A stretch of DNA of 64,000 nucleotides from Cenococcum geophilum 1.58 (GCA_001692895.1 KV748219.1:248001-312000); one strand, 5' to 3'. Counted from the first letter of the stretch, positions 1-12,735 are shown. Translations and numbers: made by a program. Notes: generated by a model not told the origin, from the letters alone.

Positions 1-813
1 TACAGAAAGCGGGTCTAGAAGGTTAAAAAGGTCTCCGTTATTTTTATGTTTAGGCTTTTATAATTAAGGCGGGCGTTTTATATCTTAAAGGGGTCCTTAT
101 AAACGGAAGATAAGTAGTTAATTATTTCTTCTTTAGAGATAAAGGGGTCTGCGGAGTCTACGGCGTATCGCGGATATAGATGCGTCTATACGTCCCCGCC
201 GGTATAGCCAAAGATATAGGCCATTTTAGCTTAAGTAGTGGGGAAGTAGTCCGTATTAACTTTGAGCTTATCTTATAGTTAAAGCTTCCAATTATTAAAT
301 ATAGGGTTGGTTCCGTCTATAAGCAATAGGGGGTCCGCGACCTTCGTAGATCGTGATGATGCGGTGCTTTGGGCTAGGGCCTTAAGGACCGTAATAAGTC
401 TGTCTAATGGGTTATCACTAGAGGTAGGGGTGTCCCTAGTTTCCAGCAGTTCTTGTAGCCGTTTAATTTCGGCATTAGCTGCCGTAAGCTCCGCCTAGGG
501 GGTTAAGACAGTTATTGTTTCTTTATCTAAGGTATTTAAGGGTCCTACAGCTGCTTTACTGGCTGCTGTATTTCTTAGCATGGTGGTATAGGTATTAGGT
601 AATTCTAGGTAATTTCTTTAGGGGTTCTGGTCTATGCGCGTCTAGTTTTTAGGGTTCTTTTTATATTCCTTTTATATTCTAGGGGTTCTGTCCTGTCCTT
701 ATGGTCCTAGTAATATCCTTAGGGTCCTATTTTATGTCCTTGTCCTTTTCATAGCCTTATAGATATATTTAAGTTCCTTCTTAGGAAGAAAGGGTAAGAT
801 GAGCTTTAGATAA
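1..813 (-). mobile_element. Gypsy-0, gag-side internal region (partial)
   Basis: This is the 5' part (leader and part of gag) of a Gypsy retrotransposon read on the minus strand and cut off by the window start. It aligns closely with the same part of four other copies (around 11480-12480, 31375-32147, 37025-37833 and 41160-41972). No open frame survives: TAA/TAG are frequent and TpA is in excess, which fits RIP. It resembles the copies at 26533 and 39545 more than those at 6620 and 32403, for example in the 'gtgtccctag' stretch. The pol region lies outside the window. Confidence 0.85.
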
Positions 814-1038
814 TATTAGTAACTCAGTTAATTAAGGCACGAGCACGATAAGAGAGACGCGCAAGCCTGTATAATTGGTAGTCTATAAACGAGGATCTAA
901 AGCTAGAGAAAGGAAAGGAGAAGAAGAGCAGCGCCGGTCGAAGTAGGGTTCTTTTATGCAGTCCTCTAGTCACGTGACCTCAAAGTTCTGCCAAGTTCTG
1001 CCAGTCAAGTTCTGCCAAGTTCTGCCAGTGCCGTAACA
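814..1038 (-). repeat. 5' LTR of Gypsy-0
   Basis: A 225-bp long terminal repeat. On the plus strand it starts at TATTAGTAAC and ends at CAGTGCCGTAACA, so the sense strand reads TGTTACGGCACTG... It contains several direct copies of AAGTTCTGCC near the end. The boundary comes from alignment with the eight other LTRs of the family here. The 5 bases beyond it (ACGGT) should be one target-site duplicate; the partner is off-window. Confidence 0.85.
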
Positions 1039-1044
1039 ACGGTG

Positions 1045-2280
1045 AATTTAATAGCTAAAGATAAAAACCCTATACCTGTTATAGAAGACGCATTAGTTGT
1101 CTTAGCCTTTAACACAATATTAGAAGCTCTATCGTTCCCTCCGCCGACAACTATCTCGTTAAAGACATCGCGATCTTCTACCCATACCTAGTTATTATCG
1201 CCGAAGAAGCGGGTAGTTATAAAGCGGGAGGATCTAGCCTATCTTAGCCCGCGGATTGAATTTAAAGCAATAAGGCAGGCCGAGAATTTTAGAATTACGC
1301 TCTCTGGATCTGTATAGGCGCTCTAGGAGCGTTGCGAGGTATATTACTACTAATTATCGTATTAGTGAGGTAAATGTTGATTACTAATAGAGAGTACTAG
1401 GCCCGCTATAGCGCACCTCCCTTTATAAGCTTCCCAGTCCCTCTTACCGCGGTAGATACTAAGTTAATTAACAATATATTAATAGATGCATTTAATATAG
1501 CTAAGAAATGGTAATTCACTAATACTATAGAGTCGCACTAGATCTTGGTCGTCGTGGGCCCGATCCTATACCTACTCTAGCGCCTCCACCACTTTTAGAA
1601 GAAGAATAAATTAGGGAACGAGAATATTACAGTGTTTAATATATACGTTTACTTATCCCAACTCCGTAGCGTAGTATAGATTTATCTGTATAGTGTAAGC
1701 TTTGCTAATATTGGTTTTGCTATAGCGTATTCGTTAAAATATCTCCGCCTAAGCTTTACCTTTACTCTTCCGAACCTAATTTATTTAAAGACCTTAATAA
1801 GAAAATTAACTATACTGTCGGCCTTAACATTAGCTAATATGCCCTCCTTATGTTATAAGCGGCCCCAACCGTTACTAAGTCTATTAACCAGACCGCCTCC
1901 TTCACGAACTACTACCCTATATTCCTTAATATAGAAGTTAAACGCAACTATGTAAATAAAGATCCGGCGATATAATTAGCAGCCTAGATAGCAGCGGAAT
2001 TCTAAAAGCGGCAGCTCGAAGGTTAGCCTCTCTCTATACCAGTCTTTACAGTGGAAATTCAAACCGATGCTTGGCTTCTCCATATTGTGACGGCTAAGGA
2101 AATTCTAAAGAAACTAGACAAATTTAATATATTCTTCTTAGGACCACTAAGACTAGGAGATACTTATTCTATAGATAATATAAAGAGGTTATTTAATAAC
2201 CTTTATAATATTACGCTGTGGGGTTAGAATAAGTATAGGTTATAGTTTAAGAAGGAGATTTTATTATAATATAACGAGTG
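1045..2280 (+). pseudogene. RIP-inactivated PD-(D/E)XK nuclease-like fungal gene (PF20516 type)
   Basis: This is a decayed protein gene read on the plus strand. Near 1885-1945 the frame gives SINQT, then YYPIFLNIEVKR. This matches the 'S-[IV]-N-x-T ... P-I-x-x-x-I-E-x-K' core of fungal PD-(D/E)XK-like proteins, where E-x-K supplies catalytic residues. Downstream come a Q-L-x-x-W-x-A-A-type helix (Trp and Gln codons now TAG/TAA), an aromatic strand (DAWLLHIV), GDTYSI, and a final W-G...Y...F helix ending near 2270. The upstream part (about 1045-1330) has the usual N-terminal P/S/T-rich stretch with SPKKR. All the stops are TAA/TAG at plausible Gln/Trp positions, so RIP is the likely cause of death. 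Start and end are approximate. Family members are often of unknown function and abundant in accessory regions. The family is assigned from recalled motif order, not from a search. Confidence 0.55.
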
Positions 2281-4059
2281 TGTAGGTTAATACTAATAGT
2301 TTCTCCTATATTTAGTTGCAATTAATAGTTTTAATTATACGCTATATTTCTTACGTTAGAGCAACCCAAAACACTAACTGGCTCGTTAACAGCCTTATAT
2401 AACCTCTACTATTATTATAACGCCAGTATCCATATAGATCCATAGGCTATAGTTAGCTATCTTTATCTTTATAATAGCCGAGAGTAAAGCCGGTAGTAGC
2501 CTTGCACATAATTTTAAAGGTCGGTTTTCTATAGATATTCTACTCGGATGCTTAGTCTCCTGCATTACTGCATAAAGCAACTTACCTTTAATACCTAGAC
2601 AGAGCACTAAATAACCAATAATAGCCTTTCTGATACTCTTTAACTCGTTAGCTTTATACCACTTCTTGTATTAGGATTAGTCTACCACCTTATACTTTTT
2701 ACTTAATGTACTAGAAATGGCTTTAAAAAAGGGACTTAGGAGAGAAGATAAATATATAGCCCGAAAGTGTTAACATTAGAAAGGACAGAAAGTGGAGGAC
2801 TTTATATATCTTTAACTCGTTAGGCATTTAAAGGTCTAGCTATACAACTATCTTGCTTCTTAAGGATTAAGTGTTATAAATAGAAATACAACCTATAAGT
2901 AGCCAGGAGGAAAAAGGATATATAAAGCGCAGAATCTAGTTAGTGCAATATTCTGCTAGCTCGAATTAAGTAAAGATAAAAGTATTAGCGATGTTAAGTG
3001 TTAATAATAATAGTGGTATAGGATTAAGTGGCCGAGTTATATACTAGCGCTGTGCAGTTATAAGAAACTAGAGTTGTTTATAGGCGTTAGCATATAAGGA
3101 ACCGTGCCTATTATTCCTGTAATAAATAATACACGCGTTTTATGATATCCCTTTTATAATACCTTTATAATACCTCTATAATACGTAAAAGTCTATTCTT
3201 TTAAACCGTCCATTTGTGTTAAAGTATAATATATTATATTCTTTAATTAATGTCTAATACAGATCCTAGCTAGGCCTATGTAGACTACTCTATATATAGG
3301 GGAAACTTATATATTATATAGGAAGAAAACCCCTAATATGTTGGGGAGGAAAAACCCTATAAGCCACCTCGGTTGGATAAAAACCCCCATTAACTGTCTC
3401 TGCATGTAGTCTACAGCTATTACAGCCTATAGCTACGCCCTAATCTCAATTGGATATTGGATCTCCTTAAAACCACTATATCCTTATTCCAGCTTATCTA
3501 TAGCTAGGGTTTACTATATCCTAGCTAGGCCCTACCGTTAATTAATTGCTATTGCTTATAGCAGTTTCTTATATCTTATGGCCGTCCCCTATATATGCCA
3601 CCTTTATTATTTACTATATACACCCTTCTCCCCCTAGAGCCTTTTAACGGTGTAGAACTAGCTCCGTAATACTAAAAGGCGAGTAGGATGTGTATATATA
3701 TATGCTAGGTATCTTTTACGCCTAGGCCCTAGTTACTAGGCCCTCTCTAGGGGTAACTAGTCTGTAGAGAGGAGACAAGGAATACCGTAGAGGGTTATTA
3801 TTTAGGCTGCTAGGTAGAATACGGCGCGGACGTGCTCCGTGGGTAATCGCCCTGGGGTTAGGAAGGGGTGTATTTATTTAATTGCTCGTTCGTTTACTCG
3901 TCCGTTTGCTCGTCCGTTAATTATAAGGTATTATTATTAATTTTAATTAGGGGTCGGGGGACGTTAATTCTAATGCGTATTTATAAGGATTATATATAGA
4001 AGGCCTAGGGTAAGGTATAATAGTTATCTACTATAAAGGGGAACTAATAGTGGTGGTTT
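2281..4059. other. unassigned AT-rich decayed sequence
   Basis: I recognise no gene here. The sequence has the TpA-rich look of RIP. An open minus-strand frame of about 70 codons (2395-2607) has no recognisable motif. At 3883-3921 an 11-12 bp unit (CTCGTCCGTTTG-like) is repeated three times. Around 3140-3180 the phrase TATAATACC/T repeats. Confidence 0.5.
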
Positions 4060-4345
4060 TCGAGATCTTACTATCTAAAGAGGTTCTGTAAAGCTAATAC
4101 TAGGTTAAGTAGAATATCTTTAAGTCCTACGGGAGTTAGAGAACTCGTAATAGGTATATAGATATTACCTTTACTGCTTATCTAATGCAGTGCGTTTAAG
4201 GAACTAGAGATGCCTATAGTTATATAGGTTAAATTAAACGAGTTGCGAAAGGCATTAACCTATCTCCGATAGGTTTTGTCTTAATTATCTCTAATTAGGA
4301 CAGATTCGCCATTATAAGAAAACGCAACTTGTATGCGGTAGACGT
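4060..4345 (-). pseudogene. fragment of a FunK1-type kinase gene, N-terminal part
   Basis: Read on the minus strand, this stretch aligns with about 55305-55545 of the FunK1 pseudogene downstream. It shares the words 'gcgaatctgt/ctc', 'attagagataatta', 'aaacctatcgg', and the later 'tctctaa', 'gcattagataag' and 'ctttacag' blocks. The predicted peptide begins ANLS, then LEIIKTKPIG, matching ANLFKLEIIKIKPIG in the other copy. Many TAA/TAG interrupt it. Similarity fades below about 4060, so only the N-terminal region before the kinase core is visible. It is either a truncated duplicate or a paralogue that has diverged beyond recognition. Confidence 0.6.
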
Positions 4346-6614
4346 GATAAGCGACTATATAAGGTAGAAGACGCTTTTATATATAGATAAGAGGATAATA
4401 GAGGAACTATAAATAGTGCAGATGGTAGTAAAAGAATTAAAGGTTAGAGATACGGTAAAGTGTGAGGCTTTACACGCCTAAGGCAATACTAAGCTAGGTG
4501 CCTATGCTGCGCTACGCCGCGTATAGGCCTAAAATATATACCTCACTCCTTATAACAAGTAGTGACTAAGGGAGCATCCAACTAATCTAAAAAAAGTCTT
4601 TTATTTGACGCCTAAAATTAATTACTTAATTTTTAGGGTCTACTCGATCCCCCGAACCTCCTTAATATTATTACCTCCTCTCTAGCGCTCGGCCCTAAGT
4701 TAAGTAGTAATACTGATTATTTAAGCGATAGAAAATTCTATTAATAACTTTCCGCTTTACCTAATTGCTTTTATAGTATTTCAAGTCCGAATAAATCTAG
4801 AATGTCTTCTTAATAGGCATTCTTGTCTTGTCTTTACGCTCGCTTTAGCTACTTTTGTTTATATCGGCCCTAATCTTAACACAGCGCTTAACGGCCTTAT
4901 TTTTAGTTTAACTGCTACACTTAATAAGAAAGGGAATAAGCCTCGCCATTTTGCTACAACGTATAGTCTTATAAATATTACAATACTACTTAATTGCTTT
5001 GAGCCCGGTAAGGATATATATCTCCAACTTCTATAATTACGCCTCCGAAATAGTATACTTATGGCATACACTCTTAAAGATACGAAACTCTTAGGGCGTA
5101 TTAACGACTAACTAAAAGTAATCTATAAATACTAACCAAAGCTAGAGGTTCCTTTTAGATATATTAAAGATTGGCGCGGATATAGACCTAGAGATTACCC
5201 TATTTATATATAAATGGTAAACGCTAGTACCTCCTAGGATGTCTAGCAAGAATTTAAAGCCGCTATAAGTACTCTTAATTAAAGGCTTCTTTAGTGGACA
5301 TTTAACTAATAATACTAAGTTAAGGAAGAACCGTTTAAAGCCTAAGAAGGGGAAATGTCTATTAGAGGCAGGAGATATTAGCCAGAATGATATAATAAAG
5401 CGTTAATTATAGACACATAATAATTTGAAAGATAGTGTTAAGAAATAATGTTCTTAAGTTTTTCTATCTAAGGCTAAAGGAATTTAAAAAGAGAGTAAGG
5501 TTTTATTTAACTTGGCTATATTTATAACTATAAATAAAGAGTGTTACGTTAGGTACTCCTAAACTTAAAAGGCTTATTCTATCAATTCCGGCGTCCTATG
5601 CTCTAAATCACAGCTATATATACCCTATAATGTCCTTATATTCTAAACATTATTTAGATTATTTTCTATACACTATACGCCGTTTTATCTAGCCGTATTA
5701 CACTTACGCGTATACTTATTAGAGTAAAAGTGACCGTAACTATATAAGAGTGTTTTCTAAATATATATAGTATACCTTTAGAGACAAGTTAGCTGCTTTC
5801 TATAGATAGTAAAAAACGATCTTATAAATTTAAGGCAGAATGCTAGCTCTTCTTTTATAGGAATTTGTAGTTTTATAGCCTTTTACAGAGTGATATTTCT
5901 TTAAGCTGTTAGCATAGAATAGAGCTAAGAAAAGTAGACTTTGGTAGGTATATAAACTATTAATACTTACCTCTACTTAAATAAGGCTAGATTTATGTAT
6001 ATTAGTGTAGATATATTAATAGTAAAGATATATAAAAACAGCTACATGCAGCAAGAAAATGCACTTAGATATTTAGACTATTCTATTTCAAGGTACCTAC
6101 AGTAAGGCTCTAAGATATTAAGTAGTAGCCTTATAGGTGTCGCCAACTGGTGAATATAAATCCTTTTATATCTTAGATATTAACATCTAGTAATGCTACC
6201 TATAAGTTAATGTCTAAAACGTAGTGAAAGTAGCAGTATTCTGTAAATAAAATAAAGTAGAGGTACTAAGCAGGCTATTCTATTATAGGCTTAGTAGGGG
6301 CATCCTAAGAGGATATTTTCGCTGTAGATGCCTCCGTTAAGAGGATAGTGCCTAGAATATACCTCTAAGCGAGCTTACATGGTATAAACTGCTAATTTAG
6401 CAGCGAGATAATAAATATATACGCTCTGGATACCGCCTTTTATTTAGCTCTTTTACCTATTGCTATAAAGCCTTTATTTATATAGAAGCTTAAAAGCGCT
6501 CTACTTTAGTGCTGCTAAGTAGGTATGTAAATAATAAGTTAATTCCTCCTACCGCTATAGTTATATCTATCCGACTGGCATTATTAGCTAGCGCCTCTTC
6601 CCCGCCGGAGGCTA
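4346..6614. other. unassigned decayed sequence
   Basis: I see no recognisable gene. Plus-strand readings between about 5090 and 6480 give long stretches broken only by TAA/TAG, for example a frame containing KDWRGYRPRDYPIYI near 5170-5220. In RIP-mutated DNA almost any frame looks like this, so no function is assigned. The minus-strand frame at 4859-5071 also lacks known motifs. Confidence 0.4.
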
Positions 6615-6619
6615 TATAT

Positions 6620-6845
6620 TATTAGCGACTTAGTTAATCAAGGCATAAGCACGGTATAAAGGACGTACAAGCCTATATAATTGGATTGTTTATAAACAAG
6701 AATCTAAAGCTAGAGAAAGGAAAGGAGAAGAAGAGCAGCGCCAGTTAAAGTAGGGTTCTTTTATGCGGTCCTCTAGTTACGTAACCTTAAAGTTCTGCTA
6801 AGTTCTGCTAGTTAAGTTCTACCAAGTTCTGCCAGTGCTATAATA
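6620..6845 (-). repeat. 3' LTR of Gypsy-1
   Basis: A 226-bp LTR, TATTAGCGAC...CAGTGCTATAATA on plus. It is followed by the polypurine tract complement TTACCCCCCCC, which RIP spares because CpC is not a favoured target. Confidence 0.9.
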
Positions 6846-9800
6846 TTACCCCCCCCCTCCGCAAAAGCCTGCCCTTAGGCTTTGTATATTTATATTATAC
6901 CCATAGGGCGTTCTTATCTTTATACTCTTCTAGTAGCTTATTATCTTTATTATGCTAGCATTCTATCCATTTGTCTAGGTACTTTGGCGGTCCTAGTTTA
7001 TTAGGGTAACGGCTATAGAATTCTTAAAGCTTATAGGGACTGCTAATAAAGTTCTATATAGGGTACTAGGTAGGATCTAGGTTATAGCCTTTCCAACTAA
7101 CACGGTACTTTAGCGTTTTCCTTACTAGCTTATAGGCCAGTATCTCTTCAATTTCCCATTTATTATCGCCACTGACTTAAATCGGCAGGGGGGGTTCGTT
7201 CTTTTATTTAGGTAATGGGTCGTTTATAGCCTTCTATAGCTTATCCGGCAAAAAAATAGGGTAAACCTTAATTAAATCTAGGAGCTCTACTTTATATAAA
7301 TTACCTATTTTCTTAAGGACCTTATACGGTCCTACTATCTAATAATTAAGCTTATGGCTAGGCCGTTCCGTCTTCTAGTTCTTTATTATAACCTAAACCA
7401 TATTACCTATAGTAAAGTCGGGCTCGCGCCTATGCTTATTTACCTACTATTTTATTAATTTCTGGGCCTTTTTTAGGTTTATACGGGCTACCGTTTAGGC
7501 TTCCTTTAAGCGCTTAGCGTACTGCTAGGCTTCCTTATAAAACAGTTTCTTGCGTACAGTCTATAGTCCTTCTAGCCTCCCAGTTAAAGCTTATTTGGGG
7601 TAGATACCCCATTTCTAGTTAGATAGGTGCAAATCCTATAAAGTTATAGGGTAGGGTCGCCTGGGCGTAGTTTATTAGAGGTAGCAGTTCGCCCTAGTTA
7701 TCTTAAAAGTAGTTAATAAAGGGCCGGAGTCTCTAGTTTAAGTATTAATTTATAATCTCTATCTAACTATCTATCTGGGGGTAGTATACTGTAAAAAGCT
7801 TTAGCCTAATTCCTAAGATCCGGGTAAACTCGTTCTAAAAAGCTGATATAAACTGCGGTCTATAGTCCAATATAATAGTGTCTAGTAGTCTATAAATTCG
7901 GTAGATATAATAGATATATAGTTAGGCCGCCTCTTTAGTATCGATATTCTTATAATAGGGGATTAAGAAAGGGCGTTTGCTAAATCGGTTAACTAAGATT
8001 ATAACTATATCATACCCGTTACAGTCTACTAGTAGTTTATAAAAGTCTATAAAGATATGCTGCTAGGAGCGCTCTGGTATTAGGAGTGGCTTTAATAGTC
8101 CTAGGGTCTTATCTCGTGGAATTATAGACCTATGGTAGTTGTTACAGTTCCTTATATAACGGTTAATATCCGTAACTATTCCGGGCTAGTAGTAACGGTT
8201 ACTAATAATTTTATAGGTCTTATTTTTTCTAGGGTAGGCCGTAGAGACCTAGGTATATGCTTCGGTAATAAGCCGGGTTTATAAGTTCTTTTCTTTTACT
8301 ACTACTAGCCGTTCCTAGTGCTTAAGTAGTCCATTTTTAAGGGACTATAGGCTAGTAATATCTTTTACCTTTTTGCGGTACTCCTATAGAGAAGGGTCCG
8401 TATAGTTTACTTATAGTAGTTTATTAATAAGGTCGAATTCTATAGGGTCAATAGAACATATCTCGGCGCTTAAAGATTTAGTACTTAGTTCTTCCCGTAT
8501 CTAAGGGTTAAGGTACTCTAGTTATAGTAGCATCTAGGTCCGTAATAAGACCTTTACGGCCATCTAGTTATTTAGGTCCTATTTACGCCTTATAAGAGCG
8601 TCCGCACGGTTAGTAGCGCCTAGCCTATATATAATTAGGAAGTTAAACTAAGATAGGATATCCGCCTAGCGCGCCTGCCGGGCCGTAAGGGCTTTCGTTA
8701 TTATAAAATATTCTAAGGCCTTATAATCTAAAACTACTTAGATAGGTTTAGGGGTCCCTTCTGGCTGTGCTCGCTAGTGCTAAAAGCTATAGATAATAGC
8801 CAACATTTCTTTATTATAAATTGGGTAGTTTAGCTTAGTATCTACTATAGTCTTTAAGTAGTAAGCAATAGAGTACTATTCCCTATCTGTCTGCTTCTAG
8901 GAATAAACGCTAGTAATAATACTATCTAAGGCATCCGTTTCTAGTATTAAGGGCCGTTTTAAGTTAAAGTAGGCGAGTAAAGGAGCGGAGACCAGCCGTT
9001 TTTTAAGTTTATTAAAAGCCTACCTATATACGGTGTCGAAGTAGAAGGGCTAATCCTTTATTATAAGGCGGCTAAGGGGCCGAGTAATCCTGCTGTAGTT
9101 CTTAATAAAGCGTCGATAGAAGTTATAGAAGCCTAAGAATAACTATATCCCTTTTACGGTCCGTAGTAGTTCCTATTAATTAATTACGGCCGTCTTTTCC
9201 AGGTCTGCCTTAATTCCGTCTATACTAATAATAAACCCTAGGTACTTTATTTGCTTTATATTAAACTTTAACTTCTTAATATTAGCCTAGAGGCTAGTAT
9301 TACGGAGCCGTTATAGGACCTTATAGACGTACTCCTCGTATTCTAACTTGTTTTTAAAGTAAATTATAATATTATCTAGGTAGGCTATATAGAAGTTATT
9401 AAGGTAGTTAAAGAGTATATCGTTTATATATTGTTAGTACGTAATAGGTCCGTTAGTCAGTCTAAAGGGGAGTACTTTATATTTATATAATCTGTATTAA
9501 GTCCGAAATATAATAAGGTCTATAGATCTAGGGTTTATCCTGATTTAATAAAAGGCCTAGCGGATATTAAGCTTTATAAATACCTTAGCTTTATTTATTT
9601 AGGCTAGCGTTTTATCTAATAAGGGTAGCGGATAACGGTCTTTACGGGTTATATTATTAAGCTTATAGTAGTTAATATAGAAACGAAGTCCTTTATTTAG
9701 CTTTTTTATAAAGAGAATAGGGGAGGCAAATAGGGCCTAACTAGGCTTAATAAACCCCTTTACTAGGTTATCTATAATATACTACTTAGTGGCCTATAAT

Positions 9801-12059
9801 TCGGCAATAGATTGTTTATAAAAGGGGGTATAGCTAAGGACGTTTTCCTTATCTAGTTTAATCTCGATCTTATAGTTGTATAATTAGTAGGGTAGAAGTA
9901 TATTAGATACTGCCTTAGAGAATACATCCTTAAACTCTTAGTACTAATAGGGTAGTTTCCGTTCTACTAGCTCCTTATCTATAAGCTTATTCTCCTCTTA
10001 GGCCAGGGTATCTTTTTCTTTAATTATTTAATCGATTTTATATAAGCTAGTTATAAAGGCAACGGTATCTAGCTAAACTAAGTTCTGGTAGAATCCTATA
10101 GCGCTAATACAGCAGATATTAACTAGTGGGAGGTTCGTAGGTTTCTTTACGGATATTTATTAGGCCGTATTTTACGGTATAAGGTTTATAGTCTTCCTTA
10201 GCTCGTGTTTTATTTTCTGTACGTTATCCTTCCGGTCTATTAGTTTAGTATACCGTCTAATATTCCTAGCCTTCTATTATAGCTATATAGGGCCTAGGTT
10301 CTCTACCGGGGACTTAGGTAGGTCACTATTAACTTCCTAAGTCTATAGTGCGGGTAGCGTAATATAGGTAGCTTAGGGGCGGCGTAGTATACGGATCCGT
10401 TATGGGTTAAGCTGTATATCCTTCTTAAAGGCCTAGTCTCTATATATAGCATCGGCCTAATAAATAGTATTAATCTGGGGTTATACTAGGTTTTCTATTA
10501 TAATGCTAATTTCTTTTATAAAAGAAGGGGTTAGGGGTACGGTTTCGGGCTAGATAAGCCGTCTACTTTATATATTAAGCTATAAGCCTAAATAGGCTAG
10601 CCATTTCCTCCTTAAGATTATATTATAGCTTCTAAGGTCCGTAATTAGGAAGGGGATATTATACTACCTTCGCCCATTAACGCGGAGGTATATTCACAAA
10701 ATACTTGTGATAGGTTACCTTACCTATCCATTATACCTATAAATGGGAATTAGTTTAGGCAGGTCTTCTATAGGTATATTAAAAAAGTTAGCTAGCTTTA
10801 CGGCATACTAGGTATTAATTAGATTAAAGGTATTTACTCTAAAGTTAGCTAAGGTAGAGGTTAAAACTTAATATCTATTACGAAATAAAGTATAAGGGAT
10901 AGTGTAGCTTCTTTTACTAACTAGCTGACCCAGATTAATATATAACATATTAATCCCTTTTAACCCTAAAGAGGAGTCTTTCTCTAGGGTTCCTCTTTTT
11001 CTAACTTTATACTATCCTTCTAGATTAATAAAACCTTATCTGCTTTTACCTTTATTAGGTAATTCCTTATAGGGTAGCCCTTTTAACTGCATAAGAAGCA
11101 AGCCCCTTAATCGCTAAGGGCCTATATATAGGGGTCGCTATAGGTAGGCTAAGTAAGCGCTTAGCCCGCGGTAGGGCTAGCTACACGGCTAGTCGCTAGG
11201 TTGGCGGCCGGCGTAGTAGGCGTTATGGGTTATACTAGGGTATTACGGGCCGTTTTTGCATTACTTATAGCTTAATTTAGGGGATTCCTAGCCTTTATCT
11301 GGTTAGCTTATGCCTTAATTTAATAAAGGCCTTAGTTAATAGCCAGGCAATAGTCTATAAGTTCTTTTAATATCTATATAATAGTAAAAGCTAGTAGTAT
11401 AGCCCGCTGTAGGTTTAGGGTAAGCTTATTAAAGAGGTCTAGAAGTAAGTCTTCTTAGGGAATCTAGGCTTATCTAGCTAGGTATAAGAAGCGGGTCTAA
11501 AAGGCTAAAAAGGTCTCCGTTGTTTTTATATTTAGACTTTTATAGCTAAGGCGGGCGTTTTATACCCTAAAAGGGTCCTTATAAATAGAAGATAGGTAGT
11601 TAATTATTTCTTCTTTAGAGAGGAAGGGCTTTGCTAAGTCCTAGGCGTATCGCGGACGTAAATACGTCTATACGTCTTTACCGGTACGGCCGAAAACGTA
11701 GGCCATTTTAGCTTAAGTAGTAGGAAAGTGGTCTATATTAACTTCGAGCTTATTTTATAATTAAAGCTTCTAATTATTAAATATAGGGTTAGCTCTATCT
11801 GTAAGTAATAGGGGGTTTGCAACCTTTGCGGACCGCGATAATCCTAATACTATACGTTAGGCTAGGGCCTTAAGGACTATAGTAAGTCTGTTTAATAGGT
11901 CCTTGCTAAATATAGGGGTGCTTTTAGTTTTAAGCAGTTCTCGTAGCCGTTTAATTTTAGCATTAGCTGCTGCGAGCTCTGCTTAAGGGGTTAAGATATT
12001 AATTATTTCTTTATCTAAGGCGTTTGCGGGTCCTACAGCTGCTTTACCTACTACTGTAT

Positions 12060-12241
12060 TGTCACAGTACGTGCGGACTGTCAAGGTACGATGTACGAGG
12101 TGACTGTATATCATTGACAAACGATGTCGTGTGAGGATCTATGTAGGAGGTGAGGTGGTATATATACACGTCGCTCAGGGGTCAGGTCCGTGCTCATGCA
12201 TACGCGTAGCCATAACAACGCGTCAGGTCAGTGCCGTGACA
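12060..12241. mobile_element. solo LTR (182 bp) of a different retrotransposon, not RIP-mutated
   Basis: The sequence begins TGTCACAGTACG and ends GTGCCGTGACA, so it has TG...CA ends inside a short inverted repeat (TGTCAC/GTGACA). It is flanked by a perfect 5-bp duplication, TGTAT (12055-12059 and 12242-12246). The homologous site in Gypsy-3 (about 37590-37605) is uninterrupted. Unlike its host element it keeps many CpA, TpG and CpG sites. The best reading is an LTR left by LTR-LTR recombination. The parent element is not in the window, and orientation cannot be set. Confidence 0.85.
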
Positions 12242-12480
12242 TGTATTTTGTAGTATAGTGCTAGGGTATTAGGTAATTCTGGGTAATTTCTTTAGGGGTT
12301 CTGGTCTGTGCGTGTCTTATAAGTCCTTTCCTTAGGGTTCTGTTTTTTTCCTTTAGGTTCTATTCTTGTAGTCCTAATAATATCCTTAGGGTCCTATTCT
12401 GTGTCCTTATCCTATTTATAGTCCTGTAAATATATTTAAGTTCCTTCTTAGAAAGAAAGGGTGGTTTAAGCTTTAGATAA

Positions 12481-12730
12481 TATTAGCGACTTAGTTAATT
12501 AAGGCATGAGCACGGTATAAAGGACGTGTAAGCCTATATAATTGGATTGTCTATAAACAAGAATCTAAAGCTAAAGAAAGGAAAGGAAAAGAAGAGCAGC
12601 GCCGGTCAAAGTAGGGTTCTTTTATGCGGTCCTCTAGTCACGTAACCTTAAAGTTTTACTAAGTTCTGCTAGTCAAGTTCTACTAAGTTCTGCTAGTCAA
12701 GTTCTACTAAGTTCTGCCAGTGCCGTAATA
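12481..12730 (-). repeat. 5' LTR of Gypsy-1
   Basis: A 250-bp LTR, TATTAGCGAC...CAGTGCCGTAATA on plus. It is about 24 bp longer than its partner because the AAGTTCTGCC/AAGTTCTACT tandem block has more copies. Confidence 0.9.
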
Positions 12731-12735
12731 TATAT

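Larger units (their letters stand above)
6620..12730 (-). mobile_element. Gypsy-1: full-length LTR retrotransposon, RIP-inactivated
   Basis: This is a complete Ty3/Gypsy element in minus orientation, flanked by a perfect 5-bp target duplication, TATAT (6615-6619 and 12731-12735). Going 5' to 3' on the minus strand it shows: the 5' LTR; gag with a CCHC-like knuckle near 11060-11105 (observed CFLC...KGYPIRNY, two ligands lost); reverse transcriptase with YLDNIIIY at about 9364-9390, the decayed YLDD box; and integrase with the HHCC finger and IPRDKT...GLLKPL near 8060-8160. A C-run polypurine tract (8 or more C on plus) abuts the 3' LTR. Stops are everywhere and are mostly TAA/TAG. A 182-bp solo LTR interrupts the leader at 12060-12241. 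It cannot encode proteins now. Confidence 0.92.

Noticed and set aside
2395-2607. Minus-strand open frame, considered as a Starship-type tyrosine recombinase (DUF3435) remnant
   Set aside because: Only vague resemblance; no R-H-R-Y catalytic residues could be placed and no captain-like context is present.
3121-3180. Direct repeats of TATAATACC, considered as a possible CRISPR-like array or promoter series
   Set aside because: Units are too short and irregular, there are no spacers, and the genome is eukaryotic.
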